From assembly GCF_002835465.1 (NCBI RefSeq), contig NZ_PIZM01000006.1, positions 434,001-498,000 of the forward strand: a stretch of 64,000 nt of DNA. Direction: 5' to 3'. Origin of the DNA: Psychromonas sp. psych-6C06 (lineage in GTDB: Bacteria; Pseudomonadota; Gammaproteobacteria; Enterobacterales; Psychromonadaceae). The position numbers and the translations under genes are program-made. Positions 37,600 through 47,360 of this stretch are shown here, piece after piece (positions within the stretch are counted from its first letter, which is position 1; the number at the start of each line of letters is the position of its first letter). The notes below the pieces were generated by a model. It was not told the origin of the DNA. It saw only the letters and a program-made list of their open reading frames with translations, and ran no database searches.

Positions 37600-37632
37600 T
37601 TAAACGTATCTCTAGGAATGAGGTACGTTTAA
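37600..37632. promoter_or_regulatory. Strong hairpin upstream of GH18 chitinase
   Basis: TTAAACGTA and TACGTTTAA form a perfect 9-bp inverted repeat extended by T-G, CTC/GAG pairs to 13 bp with loop TAGGAAT. On the plus strand it is followed by AATTTTTTAA, resembling a terminator for that strand; on the minus strand it would lie in the chitinase leader or end the upstream gene. Confidence 0.55.
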
Positions 37633-37652
37633 ATTTTTTAATTTGCTTCAAG

Positions 37653-38951
37653 TTACTGGCTGTTAAATAACTGCCCGCGCTTGAATTTAATAATGGGCAG
37701 GCGATGACCTACCCATGCAAATAATCCATGTTGTTCAATATACTGTGCATACCGGACATAATTTTCATCTGCTGAAAGGTGCTTTTCTTCAGTTCGTGCG
37801 CGTAAAAAATAGATAACGTTTTGTAGTAGTAACAGGAAACTCAAACGTAATTTATCATCGAACTCAGGGGCGACTAAGAAAGGCATGAAAATTAACCACC
37901 AAGATATATTTTTAGCGATGTAAGCGGGATGTTTGGTATATCTAAATGGGCCATTAGTTAAAATACCGCGGTGGGTCAGGTTTGAAAAACGGATACCAAA
38001 GGCCATGCTTGCCCACACATAAATCACCACGAAAAATAGAATCAGCGCTCCATAGCTAAAATGCACCAGTGGTAAATCCCAGAAAAAATTACTCCAATCT
38101 CTGCCACTATTGTAGCTAATATACAGGGAGCCAAATACTGCGCCCCAAAAAGGTTGATAACAGATAAGGGCAATAAACCAGCCAAAAAAGGTAGGCTCTG
38201 TTGAGCGGATATGCGCATCAAACAAGCGCACTGTAAAACAGTATCCGACGGTGACAAAAAGCAGGTCGATATAAAAGAGAAAGTTATTAAAAAATTGGTA
38301 AAGGTTAAGAGAATAGCGTGCGCTAAAGTCACCTGTCAGCGTAAATATTTGTGTTATATCTTGATTAACAATGAGGTTAAGGTTGTTTGATGAGTATTTA
38401 AACATTAAAGGTAAAAAGAAAAGCTTTACTGTCCAACCGAGTAAAAGTTGACTGATACTTGACCAATCAACTGATCTGTTTCTTCCTAAAATGAATGCGC
38501 CTAATTGCCAGTAGCCATCTTTTGGCGAAACCATCATACGATCAACAAAATAAAAATAGGGGATAGCAACAAGGCATAACCCAGTGAAAATGGATTTCAG
38601 TAAATTAAAAAAGGTATCGTAATAACCCCCGCGATACTCTGGAAATAACCAGTAAACCAAGGCAACAAAAGCGAGGCAAGCATAAAAGCCAACTAACTTA
38701 ATCGCTGTTCGAGTTAAGGAACCTGTATTGTTCTGTTTAAAATCTAAACCTGTGGTAGAGTTTTTGTAAGACTTTAAAAAGAGAGATTCAAGGAAGATAA
38801 TCGGTATTGCAAGCGACAAGGAGGCAATAATAATCGCTAGGCTAGGCGATGACAGATCGCTACCGCGAAGCCATACAAGGCTGGATAGTGAGCATAGTAA
38901 TCCAACAGCATTAATCCGCATGCTGGTCGGAGATTTAGGGCATTCTATCAT
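37653..38951 (-). CDS. Polytopic membrane protein with ICMT-like C-terminal domain
   Basis: A 432-aa protein with about nine to ten hydrophobic helices. The C-terminal part has the isoprenylcysteine carboxyl methyltransferase-type motif GILTNGPFRYTKHPAYIAKN followed by a hydrophobic helix and RARTEEKHLSADENY, the usual signature of AdoMet-dependent membrane methyltransferases. The large N-terminal membrane portion is not typical of small bacterial ICMT proteins and was not recognised. The start is uncertain: ATG 38951 has no clear ribosome-binding site, and ATG 38921 is possible. Confidence 0.65.
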   Translation of the reverse strand: MIECPKSPTSMRINAVGLLCSLSSLVWLRGSDLSSPSLAIIIASLSLAIPIIFLESLFLKSYKNSTTGLDFKQNNTGSLTRTAIKLVGFYACLAFVALVYWLFPEYRGGYYDTFFNLLKSIFTGLCLVAIPYFYFVDRMMVSPKDGYWQLGAFILGRNRSVDWSSISQLLLGWTVKLFFLPLMFKYSSNNLNLIVNQDITQIFTLTGDFSARYSLNLYQFFNNFLFYIDLLFVTVGYCFTVRLFDAHIRSTEPTFFGWFIALICYQPFWGAVFGSLYISYNSGRDWSNFFWDLPLVHFSYGALILFFVVIYVWASMAFGIRFSNLTHRGILTNGPFRYTKHPAYIAKNISWWLIFMPFLVAPEFDDKLRLSFLLLLQNVIYFLRARTEEKHLSADENYVRYAQYIEQHGLFAWVGHRLPIIKFKRGQLFNSQ

Positions 38952-39070
38952 TCAAATAATCCATTATATGAATAGTCGTCGTACAACTTCCTGTCGTTCG
39001 ATTGATGGATGTTAGCAAAGTGTATTTGAAAATGGTGTGATTTATAGAAGATTTTTACTATTTAGATATA

Positions 39071-39099
39071 AAAAAAGCGACATCGATGTCGCTTTTTTC
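39071..39099. terminator. fis terminator
   Basis: AAAAAAGCGACATCGATGTCGCTTTTTT is a perfect palindrome with flanking A/T tracts, 20 bp past the fis stop. Confidence 0.9.
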
Positions 39100-39118
39100 T
39101 TTTAAACTGGGTGGTTAA

Positions 39119-39418
39119 TTAACCCATGCCATATTTTTTCAATTTTTTACGTAGCGTACCACGGTTAATACCTAGCATAGTTGCTGCACGAGTTTGATTA
39201 CCACGTGTGTACTGCATGATGATATCTAACATTGGCGCTTCAACTTCCGATAATACTAACTCGTATAACTCAGTTGTGTCTTGGCCGTTTAGCTGTGCCA
39301 CGTATCCAGAAACAGCTTGACGCACTGAATCTCGAAGTGGTTTTTGAGTTATTTGCCCGGTAGCCGGAATACTGGTTGTTGTTGTAAGTGCTTCTTGAGG
39401 AATATTTTGTTCAAACAT
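39119..39418 (-). CDS. fis: DNA-binding protein Fis
   Basis: A 99-aa protein with the nearly invariant Fis C-terminus: [22 protein letters not shown], then the helix-turn-helix [27 protein letters not shown] (split here as [10 protein letters not shown] and [10 protein letters not shown]). Fis is a nucleoid protein and growth-phase regulator of rRNA and tRNA genes. It is 13 bp behind dusB in the standard operon; a consensus Fis site precedes dusB, implying autoregulation. Confidence 0.97.
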   Translation of the reverse strand: MFEQNIPQEALTTTTSIPATGQITQKPLRDSVRQAVSGYVAQLNGQDTTELYELVLSEVEAPMLDIIMQYTRGNQTRAATMLGINRGTLRKKLKKYGMG

Positions 39419-39431
39419 GGCTGTTAACTCT

Positions 39432-40391
39432 TTAATTATTCAAAAAAATTTCTAATATATTTAACTGCTCGTTAGGGCAGTCAATAGCATTAAATTGTCG
39501 TTTAAAATGACCTAATTGATCTTGCGCTTGTAAATACCAACCTACGTGCTTCCTAGCAATTCGAGGACCCATCACTTCACCATAAAATGCATGTAGCGCT
39601 TGTACATGATTTAATAAAAGTGCGGTGACTTCCTGTTTATCCAAAGGTGCTTTGTGCTCACCTGTGGTTAAGTAGTGGTTTATTTCATTGAATATCCAAG
39701 GTGCACCCTGTGCACCTCGTCCAATCATAATGGCGTCTGCTCCTGTGTGATCAAGCACAAACTTGGCTTTTTCAACACTGGTTATATCGCCATTAGCAAT
39801 CACGGGTATGGTTACATTTTCTTTAATTATTTTTATTGTGTCGTACTCTGCTTCGCCTTTGTAAAGGCATTGGCGAGTTCGACCATGTACTGCAAGTGCT
39901 TGGATACCAGCTTGTTGGGCAATTTGTGCTATTTCTAGACCGTTTCTACTTTCAGGATCCCAGCCAGTGCGAATTTTCAAAGTCACAGGTATATCTACCG
40001 AATCAACCACAGTTTCTAAAATTGCTTTCACAAGTTCAGGGTGAGGCAGTAGGGCAGAGCCCGCTTTCTTTTTGTTCACTTTTTTGGCTGGACATCCCAT
40101 ATTGATATCAACAATCTGCGCGCCTTGTTGCACACATAGCTGTGCAGCGATGGCCATTGCTTCTGGCTCGGAGCCTGCAATTTGCACGGAGCGAATACCC
40201 GATTCGCCATGGTAATCCATTCTTAACCTAGATTTTTTGCTATTCCATACGCGGGGATTAGACGACAGCATCTCAGAAACTGCGAGTCCAGCACCTTGAT
40301 TTCTACAAAGCTCACGGAAGGGACGATCAGTCACTCCGGCCATTGGCGCTAAAATTATATTGTTGTCTAATCGATGTTGCCCAATCTGCAT
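39432..40391 (-). CDS. dusB: tRNA-dihydrouridine synthase B
   Basis: A 319-aa FMN enzyme that reduces uridine in the tRNA D loop. It starts [26 protein letters not shown], has the signature [19 protein letters not shown] (active-site Cys) and the FMN-binding VIANGDI and [14 protein letters not shown]. The length matches E. coli DusB (321 aa). It is the first gene of the dusB-fis operon. Confidence 0.96.
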   Translation of the reverse strand: MQIGQHRLDNNIILAPMAGVTDRPFRELCRNQGAGLAVSEMLSSNPRVWNSKKSRLRMDYHGESGIRSVQIAGSEPEAMAIAAQLCVQQGAQIVDINMGCPAKKVNKKKAGSALLPHPELVKAILETVVDSVDIPVTLKIRTGWDPESRNGLEIAQIAQQAGIQALAVHGRTRQCLYKGEAEYDTIKIIKENVTIPVIANGDITSVEKAKFVLDHTGADAIMIGRGAQGAPWIFNEINHYLTTGEHKAPLDKQEVTALLLNHVQALHAFYGEVMGPRIARKHVGWYLQAQDQLGHFKRQFNAIDCPNEQLNILEIFLNN

Positions 40392-40438
40392 ATAAAACAG
40401 TCAATCTCTCTAACTCAAGGCGGCGTAGTGTACGCATT

Positions 40439-40495
40439 TTTGCAAGCAGAATAAAGGTTAATAATTAACCATTTTGCAATTATTTTGCTTGCAAA
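40439..40495. promoter_or_regulatory. Fis autoregulatory site nested in a palindrome upstream of dusB-fis
   Basis: GGTTAATAATTAACC at 40456-40470 matches the Fis consensus GNTYAAWWWTTRANC at every position and is a perfect palindrome. It is flanked by a 10-bp inverted repeat, TTTGCAAGCA (40439-40448) and TGCTTGCAAA (40486-40495). The site lies 65 bp before the dusB start. Confidence 0.75.
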
Positions 40496-40543
40496 TCGCC
40501 CAATATTCAGATTGATCTCATTTTTGTGGTTTTTTTGTCTGTT

Positions 40544-41428
40544 TTATAGACGCTTTTGACCTGATAAGCGTGCCCACTCTTCTTTCACTTTTGCAGTGTC
40601 CATATCAAACCACTCGCCATAGGTTTCAATGAGCTCTTCTGCTTGTTGCTCAAGAATGCCTGAAAGAGCTAATGAACCACCTGGTTTAACGAGCGCTTCA
40701 ATATTGCCGGATAGCTCCCGAAGTGGCCCTGCAAGAATATTAGCAACGAGTACGTCAGCAAGAATGCCTTCAGGTAGATCGGCAGGCAGGTAAAGCTCAA
40801 GTTGGTCTGAAACACCATTACGCTCTGCGTTATCCCGACTAGCTGTAATGGCCTGTGGGTCGATATCAATTCCGATAACACGCTTCGCACCTAGTTTTAG
40901 TGCAGCGATAGCAAGAATGCCCGAGCCACAACCAAAGTCTAATACGACTTTGTTTTGTAAATCCTGACCATCAAGCCATGCTAAGCAAAGTGCGGTGGTG
41001 GGATGTGTGCCTGTTCCAAATGCTAAACCGGGGTCGAGCATTACATTGACGGCATTTTCATCGGGAACGGGTTTCCAACTTGGGCAGATCCAAAGACGCT
41101 CGCCAAACTGCATCGGGTGGAAATTATCCATCCACTCACGCTCCCAGTCTTTATCTTCTAATTGCTCAATTTTAAAAGCAAAATCGTTACTTAATAATGG
41201 GCTACCTTTAAGGACTTCAAGGATCGTTTCCATATCTGCGTCAGCTTCATATAAGCCTGTGATATCTGTATCGCCCCAAAGACGAGTTTCGCCCGGTAAG
41301 GGTTCAAAAACTGGCGTATCTTGGGCATCGGTAAAGGTCGCTGACAATGCGCCGTTACTCATCAATAATTCGCCAATATCCTCGGCATTTTCAGAGGTTG
41401 CATTTAATTTTAGTTGGATCCAAGGCAT
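40544..41428 (-). CDS. prmA: Ribosomal protein L11 methyltransferase
   Basis: A 294-aa AdoMet-dependent enzyme that trimethylates ribosomal protein L11. The N-terminus [22 protein letters not shown] is the L11-recognition domain; the methyltransferase core includes [19 protein letters not shown] and [20 protein letters not shown], and the NILAGPL motif. The length is as in E. coli (293 aa). It is upstream of dusB-fis on the same strand, with a 152-bp gap holding the dusB promoter region. Confidence 0.97.
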   Translation of the reverse strand: MPWIQLKLNATSENAEDIGELLMSNGALSATFTDAQDTPVFEPLPGETRLWGDTDITGLYEADADMETILEVLKGSPLLSNDFAFKIEQLEDKDWEREWMDNFHPMQFGERLWICPSWKPVPDENAVNVMLDPGLAFGTGTHPTTALCLAWLDGQDLQNKVVLDFGCGSGILAIAALKLGAKRVIGIDIDPQAITASRDNAERNGVSDQLELYLPADLPEGILADVLVANILAGPLRELSGNIEALVKPGGSLALSGILEQQAEELIETYGEWFDMDTAKVKEEWARLSGQKRL

Positions 41429-41619
41429 CTTATTTATCCTAGTGTGATTAAGTTTTTAGGGAGAATACAGGGAAGCGAGTAATTTTCCAATGGTGTAAAA
41501 AACAAACGATACGGTTCAACTTTAAAAATCTGTGCTTTAAGGCCTGATATGTGGATAAGTTGATTGTAAATTCTTCAAATTATAATAATATGAGCAAGTT
41601 TTCTCCACTGGGTTAAAGA

Positions 41620-42258
41620 ATGAATAAAATTGTAATCATCGATGATCATCAGCTATTTTTACATGGGTTAAAATTAACCCTAGAAAATAGTAATAACGAG
41701 GTACTGGTATTTGATAATCCATTACTTGCGTTGATGCAGATCGAACGATTACAACCAGATCTTATTTTAATGGATCTGTGCATGCCTGAGATGGATGGTA
41801 TCTGTTTAATTGATGAGCTAGCCAAACGGGGTATTTTGTCACCTGTCGTGGTTCTTTCTGCCTGTGAAGAGTACAAAGATGTATTAATTGCACTTCAAAA
41901 AGGCGCGATGGGTTTTATTCCTAAAAACTATGCACCACAGGATTTGTTATCTGGGTTAGAGTCAGTGCTCATGGGGAATATTTTTGTTCCTGAAAACATT
42001 CAACATCAGTTGGATGTTTTATTACAAGAAGAACAACAAAACAAAGTACGTTATCATCTCTCTGGGCGTCAAGCTGAAATATTAACGTTGTTGTATAAAG
42101 GTAAAACTAATCGAGAAATTGCTGAACTGTTATCTATTTCACCTGATACGGTTAAATTCCATCAAAAAGGTATTTATCAGGTTTTAGATGTATCAGGTAT
42201 GAATAGTCGCGCTAAAGCGATTGAAAAGGCGTTACAAGTTGGACTACTACACGCTTAA
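41620..42258 (+). CDS. NarL/LuxR-type response regulator
   Basis: A 212-aa regulator. The receiver domain starts MNKIVIIDDHQLFLHGL with the acidic pair, the phospho-acceptor Asp in LILMDLCMPEMDG, and the conserved Lys in GFIPKNYAPQDLL. The C-terminal LuxR helix-turn-helix reads LSGRQAEILTLLYKGKTNREIAELL, SPDTVKFHQKGIYQVL. Its targets are unknown. The hybrid histidine kinase encoded convergently downstream is the likely partner, although the two genes are separated by a MITE-like repeat. Confidence 0.92.
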   Translation: MNKIVIIDDHQLFLHGLKLTLENSNNEVLVFDNPLLALMQIERLQPDLILMDLCMPEMDGICLIDELAKRGILSPVVVLSACEEYKDVLIALQKGAMGFIPKNYAPQDLLSGLESVLMGNIFVPENIQHQLDVLLQEEQQNKVRYHLSGRQAEILTLLYKGKTNREIAELLSISPDTVKFHQKGIYQVLDVSGMNSRAKAIEKALQVGLLHA

Positions 42259-42286
42259 TATAACACTCAGACAAACTCTTCTTATT

Positions 42287-42447
42287 ATACCAAATTCACT
42301 AAATAACTGATCAATCTTACTGGTTAAAAGAAGCTATTTCAGCGTTAAAAATTTCGTAAAGGGAACAACCATTTGCATCAATTTTCGCCTTGAACTAACT
42401 CCTTTTTCCTGCGTAATATTTGATCACTATATTAGCGGAATTGGTAT
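42287..42447. repeat. MITE-like repeat family 1, copy C
   Basis: 161 bp from ATACCAAATTC to GGAATTGGTAT, nearly identical to copies A and B. It is placed between the stop codons of the convergent response regulator and histidine kinase genes. Confidence 0.9.
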
Positions 42448-42475
42448 TACTCCCAATACTCCCTTTAAAAAATAC

Positions 42476-44134
42476 TTAATGGCTTAGTAGCTGTCGCAAT
42501 AGTAACCTTAATGCAGCTGGCTTTATCGGCTTATGCAAAACTTTATACAGGTTAGATGCTCCCTCTTTTAGTTTATCGGGATCTACTTCACCGGTTAATA
42601 AAACGGCTGGAATACCTTGTTGCTTTTGCGCTACTTTAATCAGGTCAATGCCATTTTTTTCACCTGGTAAACGATAATCAGAGATAATAAGTGCGTATCT
42701 ATTTTTTGCCAAAACTTGTAATGCTTCTTGACTATTGTCAGCACAATCAACCCGGTAACCCCAGTTCTCTAACAACATTGATAATGCAGCTAAAATGCTA
42801 GCATCATCATCAATGAGGAGAATCGACTCGCTACTTTCTGTTGATAATGCCACTTTCTCTTGTATTATTTCTGTTTCTTTTCCTTTTGCAACTTGGAGTG
42901 AAAAACAACAGCCAACCTCAGTACTTTTAACTAATATCTCTGTATTTAACAGCTGTGCTTTTCGTTGTGATAATGCTAAACCTAAACCAATCCCTTTCGC
43001 TTTATTGTGCTGTGGATTTTTAGGGTAATACTGCTCATCAAATAGTGAATCTAGGTGCGCTTGAGCGATGTTAGGGCCTCTATTATGGACTTGTATATTA
43101 ACCCCTGTTTTACTCTCACAAACCCTTAATAGAATTTTCCCTGATTGCTGGTGGCCATGTATTAAAGCGTTACTGAGAAGTTGCTCAATAATTTCACTGA
43201 GTATTTTTGCGTCGCTATAAAGCGAACATGGAGCAAGGTGGGTTTTCAGTGCAATATTTTTTTCTTTGGCAAGCAATCTATATTTCTCTATCGCACCTGA
43301 AAAGCAGGTTGATACAGGTACGTTTTGAATATTAGTTGGCAGAGTTTTGGTGTCTAATGTCGCAAGCTCTAATAATGAAGAGAGCCAATGGTCTAATTGT
43401 GTTGACGCATTCATTAAGTTTTCAATGACAATGCTTTGTTGTGCGTCTGAGGCTTGCTGTTTTATCAGGTGGCTATATAAAGCAAGGCTACTTAATGGCT
43501 GACGAATATCGTGAATAATATTTTTTAAATAGAAGGACTGTTGGTTTTCTAAGCTGGGCCCTCTTGTGGCTTTTACTGGGCTACTTTTAGAGCTATAAGT
43601 ATTGTTTTTTATGTGTGAATAGACAGTTAAAAAGCCCAGTGTGAAGAGAAACACTAAGTTTAAAATAAAGACTAACGTGCTGGTATCGCCAACCACTGCG
43701 GTAAAAGTATAACTAATGATAGCAATGAGGTTATTGGCTATGAGCAATTGGAAATTATAAGAGAGAATATAAGCGTAAAAAAGTGGTAATAGTAAGGTGA
43801 AGTAGAGAAAACTATTTTGTGAAGTCTGTGTTTCAAAGTGACTATTTATGGTGATAAATAGGGTTGTAAAAAGCGTTAATATCGGTATTAAGCGAAGGCT
43901 CTGTGCATCTTTGTTAGCAATTAAGCAATGGATAAGATAGGTACACAGGAAAATAGCAGTTAAGGGTAAAATTAAAGGTAAATTGAAAGCAGCGGGGGGC
44001 GCAAAAAAACTGTAACTTTGTAGTGTGCCGACTGCATAGAAAAACAAAAAAGCGATGAGTATGACAATGTTATAGAGGCGAAGCGATTGCCACCTTCTAA
44101 AAAGAAACTCTTTATTTGTCTGCTTTTGGGTCAT
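42476..44134 (-). CDS. Hybrid sensor histidine kinase with C-terminal receiver
   Basis: A 552-aa membrane kinase. The first ~185 residues hold about six to seven hydrophobic helices without a large periplasmic loop. The H box reads NIIHDIRQPLSSLALYSHL; the ATPase domain has LLSNALIHGHQ (N box) and KGIGLGLALSQRK (G box). The C-terminal receiver starts ILLIDDDASILAAL with the acceptor Asp in ALIISDYRLPGEKNG and Lys in VLHKPIKP. The architecture allows phosphorelay or self-tuning. The input signal is probably membrane-associated. It converges on the LuxR-type response regulator. Confidence 0.92.
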   Translation of the reverse strand: MTQKQTNKEFLFRRWQSLRLYNIVILIAFLFFYAVGTLQSYSFFAPPAAFNLPLILPLTAIFLCTYLIHCLIANKDAQSLRLIPILTLFTTLFITINSHFETQTSQNSFLYFTLLLPLFYAYILSYNFQLLIANNLIAIISYTFTAVVGDTSTLVFILNLVFLFTLGFLTVYSHIKNNTYSSKSSPVKATRGPSLENQQSFYLKNIIHDIRQPLSSLALYSHLIKQQASDAQQSIVIENLMNASTQLDHWLSSLLELATLDTKTLPTNIQNVPVSTCFSGAIEKYRLLAKEKNIALKTHLAPCSLYSDAKILSEIIEQLLSNALIHGHQQSGKILLRVCESKTGVNIQVHNRGPNIAQAHLDSLFDEQYYPKNPQHNKAKGIGLGLALSQRKAQLLNTEILVKSTEVGCCFSLQVAKGKETEIIQEKVALSTESSESILLIDDDASILAALSMLLENWGYRVDCADNSQEALQVLAKNRYALIISDYRLPGEKNGIDLIKVAQKQQGIPAVLLTGEVDPDKLKEGASNLYKVLHKPIKPAALRLLLRQLLSH

Positions 44135-44205
44135 ATGTAAATTTTATTTATGTAACTTGTTGATGATTATAACAGTTTTATTCTTTGTAGAGATTAAAAT
44201 ATGGC

Positions 44206-44232
44206 AAAAAAAAAGCCTAACAAAGTTAGGCT
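44206..44232 (-). terminator. Terminator 3' of aroQ or of a putative small RNA
   Basis: On the minus strand AGCCTAAC-TTT-GTTAGGCT is followed by eight T residues. It lies 226 bp beyond the aroQ stop and 72 bp upstream of the kinase gene, so it ends either a long aroQ 3' UTR or a separate transcript. Confidence 0.85.
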
Positions 44233-44427
44233 CGCCTGTAATATGTCTCTTATTATTACAACTTTTTATAACAATCAAAGTCCATTTTGGGCATCAAAGT
44301 GGGTTTACTACTATGCCTTAATTCCTTAAGACAAGTTAAGAATGCACTACCCTGCCCGTTAAAGTAACTACCTACCCGGGTAGTTTTTCAGACTTATTGC
44401 ATTAATTTCCTTTCTGAGTGAAATTAA

Positions 44428-44443
44428 TGTGATGTATATCACC
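44428..44443 (-). promoter_or_regulatory. Candidate CRP-type site
   Basis: TGTGATGTATATCACC matches the CRP half-sites TGTGA and TCACA at nine of ten positions with the correct six-base spacing. It lies between aroQ's stop and the orphan terminator at 44206-44232, not in front of an obvious gene. Confidence 0.5.
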
Positions 44444-44457
44444 TTTAATGGGGCTTG

Positions 44458-44904
44458 CTAATGGCTTAATTTTGCTTTTATAGATTGTAATGCAAGTGAG
44501 TACCCCTGTGCACCTAGCCCACAAATAACTCCCTGTGCAACATCAGACAGAAAAGAGTGATGACGAAATTGTTCTCGAGCATGCACATTTGAGAGGTGTA
44601 CTTCTATAAATGGGATATTGACGCCTAGTAACGCATCTCTTATCGCAACACTTGTGTGGGTGAATGCCGCTGGGTTAATAATAATAAAATCGATTTGATT
44701 AAATGAGGCGTGAATTTTTTCGACGAGCTCATACTCTCGGTTACTTTGTATATGAGTTAAGTCAATGTCCATAGCTTCGGCTTGTATGCTTAACTCATCA
44801 ATAATGTCATTGAGTGTTTGCTTTCCATATACCTCTGGCTCACGTTGTCCGAGTAAGTTTAAATTGGGACCATTTAACACTAATACTTTAATTTTCTTTG
44901 GCAT
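44458..44904 (-). CDS. aroQ: 3-dehydroquinate dehydratase, type II
   Basis: A 148-aa shikimate-pathway enzyme. It has the family start [22 protein letters not shown] with the catalytic Tyr, the [14 protein letters not shown] loop with the catalytic Arg, [18 protein letters not shown] and the [17 protein letters not shown] block with the catalytic His. In most relatives accB-accC follow; they are absent here. Its Shine-Dalgarno lies in the 3' arm of a terminator-like hairpin, so expression may be attenuated or limited. Confidence 0.96.
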   Translation of the reverse strand: MPKKIKVLVLNGPNLNLLGQREPEVYGKQTLNDIIDELSIQAEAMDIDLTHIQSNREYELVEKIHASFNQIDFIIINPAAFTHTSVAIRDALLGVNIPFIEVHLSNVHAREQFRHHSFLSDVAQGVICGLGAQGYSLALQSIKAKLSH

Positions 44905-44940
44905 AAAAAAAGACTCCTAAAACAAGATGTTTAGGAGTCT
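44905..44940 (-). terminator. acs terminator overlapping the aroQ ribosome-binding site
   Basis: On the minus strand AGACTCCTAAA..TTTAGGAGTCT forms an 11-bp stem followed by seven T residues and directly by the aroQ ATG. AGGAG of the 3' arm is 9 nt from that ATG, so the hairpin both terminates acs and sequesters the aroQ Shine-Dalgarno. Confidence 0.8.
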
Positions 44941-45022
44941 ATCTGCTTGGTAATTAACTAGCTAGTTTTCTCTTTAGGTAGAGTAAATAGGGGAGACAAA
45001 GGTCTCACTTCATTAGCGAATG

Positions 45023-46969
45023 TTAAAGTTCAGCATTTTCTTTGATTAATTGATCAACCACACTTGGGTCTGCAAGTGTTGATGTATCACCTAACTGGTC
45101 ACTTTCACCGGTTGCAATTTTACGTAGAATACGACGCATGATTTTACCTGAGCGAGTCTTAGGTAAACCTTCAGCCCAATGTAAAATATCAGGTGTGGCA
45201 ATAGGTCCAATCTCTTTACGTACCCATTGTTTTACTTCTGCGTAAAGCTCTGGAGAAGAGAATTCGCCTGCATTTAAAGTGACGTAGGCATAGATGCCTT
45301 GACCTTTAATTTCGTGCGGAACACCAACAACAGCCGCTTCTGCAATTTTAGGATGAGCAACTAATGCACTTTCGATTTCAGCTGTACCCATACGGTGCCC
45401 TGAAACGTTTAACACATCATCAACACGGCCTGTGATCCAGTAGTAACCATCTTCATCACGTCGCGCACCATCTCCAGTACAGTACATGCCTTTAAAGGTT
45501 GAGAAGTAGGTTTGTTCAAAGCGATCGTGGTTATTATAAAGTGTACGCATCTGCCCTGGCCAGCTATCAAGCATAACCAAATTACCTTCAACCGCACCTT
45601 CTAAGATAACGCCATCGTTATCAACTAATGCAGGCTGTACACCAAAGAATGGACGTGTTGCTGAGCCGGGTTTAAGATCTGTTGCACCTGGAAGTGGGGT
45701 AATTAATATGCCGCCCGTTTCTGTTTGCCACCATGTATCAACGATAGGGCAAGATTTATTGCCTATTTTATCGTAATACCATTCCCACGCTTCTGGGTTA
45801 ATCGGTTCACCCACTGATCCTAGAATACGTAGGGACTCACGAGTAGTTCCTTTAATTGCATCGTCGCCTTTTGCCATTAATGCACGAATTGCAGTCGGGG
45901 CAGTATAAAGCAGGGTAACATTATGCTTATCGACGACTTCACTCATTCGTGCTGTCGTTGGGTAAGTTGGAACGCCTTCAAAGAGTAATGTCGTCGCACC
46001 ATTTGCCAGTGGTCCGTATACCAAATAACTATGACCTGTTATCCAGCCTACATCAGCGGTACACCAGTAAATATCACCTTCTTGATAATCAAAGATGTAT
46101 TTAAAGGTCATCGTTGCGTAAACAAGGTACCCACCAGTAGTATGCAGTACACCTTTAGGCGTTCCCGTAGAGCCTGATGTATACAGAATAAACAGAGGAT
46201 CTTCTGCATTCATTGCAGTTGGTTGACACTGTTCTGATTGTGGGGCTGTTATTTTATCCCAGTCTAAATCTCGTTGATCATTCCAAGCTACATCACCACC
46301 TGTGTTTTTGAAAACAATGACTTTTTCAACGCAATCTGTTCCCTCTTTTTCTAGCGCTTCATCAACATTTGCTTTTAATGGAACAGCACGGCCACCACGA
46401 CGACCTTCATCGGCAGTAATAACAATTTTTGATTTACTATCAATAATACGACCTGCAATGGCTTCGGGAGAAAAACCACCAAAAACAATTGAATGAACCG
46501 CACCAATACGTGTACAGGCAAGCATTGCAACGGCTGCTTCTGGTGTCATAGGCATGTATAAACAAACCACATCACCTTTTTGTACACCTTGTTCTTTTAA
46601 TGCGTTTGAAAATTTACAAACTCGCTTATGAAGTTCATTGTAAGTAATACTCTGATCTTGATCAGGAGAGTCGCCTTCCCATAGGATTGCTACTTGCTCT
46701 CCTTTTGTTGCTAAATGGCGGTCAATACAGTTGGCAGAAACGTTAAGTTCACCATCCTCAAACCATTTAATATCGATATGTCCCGGATCGTAAGAGCTAT
46801 TTTTAACTTTAGTATATGGTTTAATCCAATCTAAAATTTTACCCTTCTCACCCCAAAAAGCTTCTGGGTCACTAATAGATGCAGCGTAGTCTGCTAGATA
46901 TTGGTCATTCGTTAACAGGCTTTTTTCAGCCAACTCTGCTGATACAGGATAAACGTGATTTTCACTCAT
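45023..46969 (-). CDS. acs: Acetyl-CoA synthetase
   Basis: A 648-aa AMP-forming enzyme that activates acetate. The AMP-binding motif [19 protein letters not shown], the WWQTETGG motif, and the C-terminal acetylation/catalytic motif [15 protein letters not shown] are all present. The start at 46969 is preferred: the ATG at 46981 overlaps the GGAGTTAAGA ribosome-binding site of the downstream ATG. The length matches E. coli Acs (652 aa). Lysine acetylation control is likely from family knowledge. Confidence 0.96.
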   Translation of the reverse strand: MSENHVYPVSAELAEKSLLTNDQYLADYAASISDPEAFWGEKGKILDWIKPYTKVKNSSYDPGHIDIKWFEDGELNVSANCIDRHLATKGEQVAILWEGDSPDQDQSITYNELHKRVCKFSNALKEQGVQKGDVVCLYMPMTPEAAVAMLACTRIGAVHSIVFGGFSPEAIAGRIIDSKSKIVITADEGRRGGRAVPLKANVDEALEKEGTDCVEKVIVFKNTGGDVAWNDQRDLDWDKITAPQSEQCQPTAMNAEDPLFILYTSGSTGTPKGVLHTTGGYLVYATMTFKYIFDYQEGDIYWCTADVGWITGHSYLVYGPLANGATTLLFEGVPTYPTTARMSEVVDKHNVTLLYTAPTAIRALMAKGDDAIKGTTRESLRILGSVGEPINPEAWEWYYDKIGNKSCPIVDTWWQTETGGILITPLPGATDLKPGSATRPFFGVQPALVDNDGVILEGAVEGNLVMLDSWPGQMRTLYNNHDRFEQTYFSTFKGMYCTGDGARRDEDGYYWITGRVDDVLNVSGHRMGTAEIESALVAHPKIAEAAVVGVPHEIKGQGIYAYVTLNAGEFSSPELYAEVKQWVRKEIGPIATPDILHWAEGLPKTRSGKIMRRILRKIATGESDQLGDTSTLADPSVVDQLIKENAEL

Positions 46970-47360
46970 TCTTAACTCCATCTAATAAAGAGACAAACAT
47001 TAATTATATTTTTAATGCTTGACGTTGTTTGATATTTCGCCACGTAGTCTAAAACAGCAAAAAAAAATAAATTGTGAGATGGCTAGAGCTTGTTAAACAA
47101 ATGTTAATTAGCTGTGTATGTAAAATGTTTTTTGCGATCAATATCAATAAAAACAGCAGGCTATAAATAACAGCTCTCTTTCCCTTTATATAAGTGCGGG
47201 ATTATTTTGCTTTTATGCCTTATTTTCCTAAACTTAATAGAGCGTTTTAATTCATTTTATTCTGATATTAGATTATATATTGCAATAAAAAACTCTTATG
47301 TTAACGCGGTAACTTGTTGTTTAGATTGAAATTTATCAAATGGCATTGCAGGAGTCGACT
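46970..47360. other. Divergent AT-rich intergenic region acs / pilX-like
   Basis: About 390 bp must contain both promoters. A single TGTGA half-site occurs near 47073 without a good partner. GTTAACGCGGTAAC near 47300 is a near-palindrome. No ORF or strong terminator was seen. Confidence 0.35.

Noticed and set aside
46970-46981. Upstream ATG for acs (MELRMSEN start)
   Set aside because: This ATG overlaps the GGAG site of the downstream ATG at 46969. The same MELRMS artefact occurs in front of the PLP enzyme at 3225.
47070-47090. CRP half-site upstream of acs
   Set aside because: Only TGTGA matches; the second half-site agrees at two of five positions.
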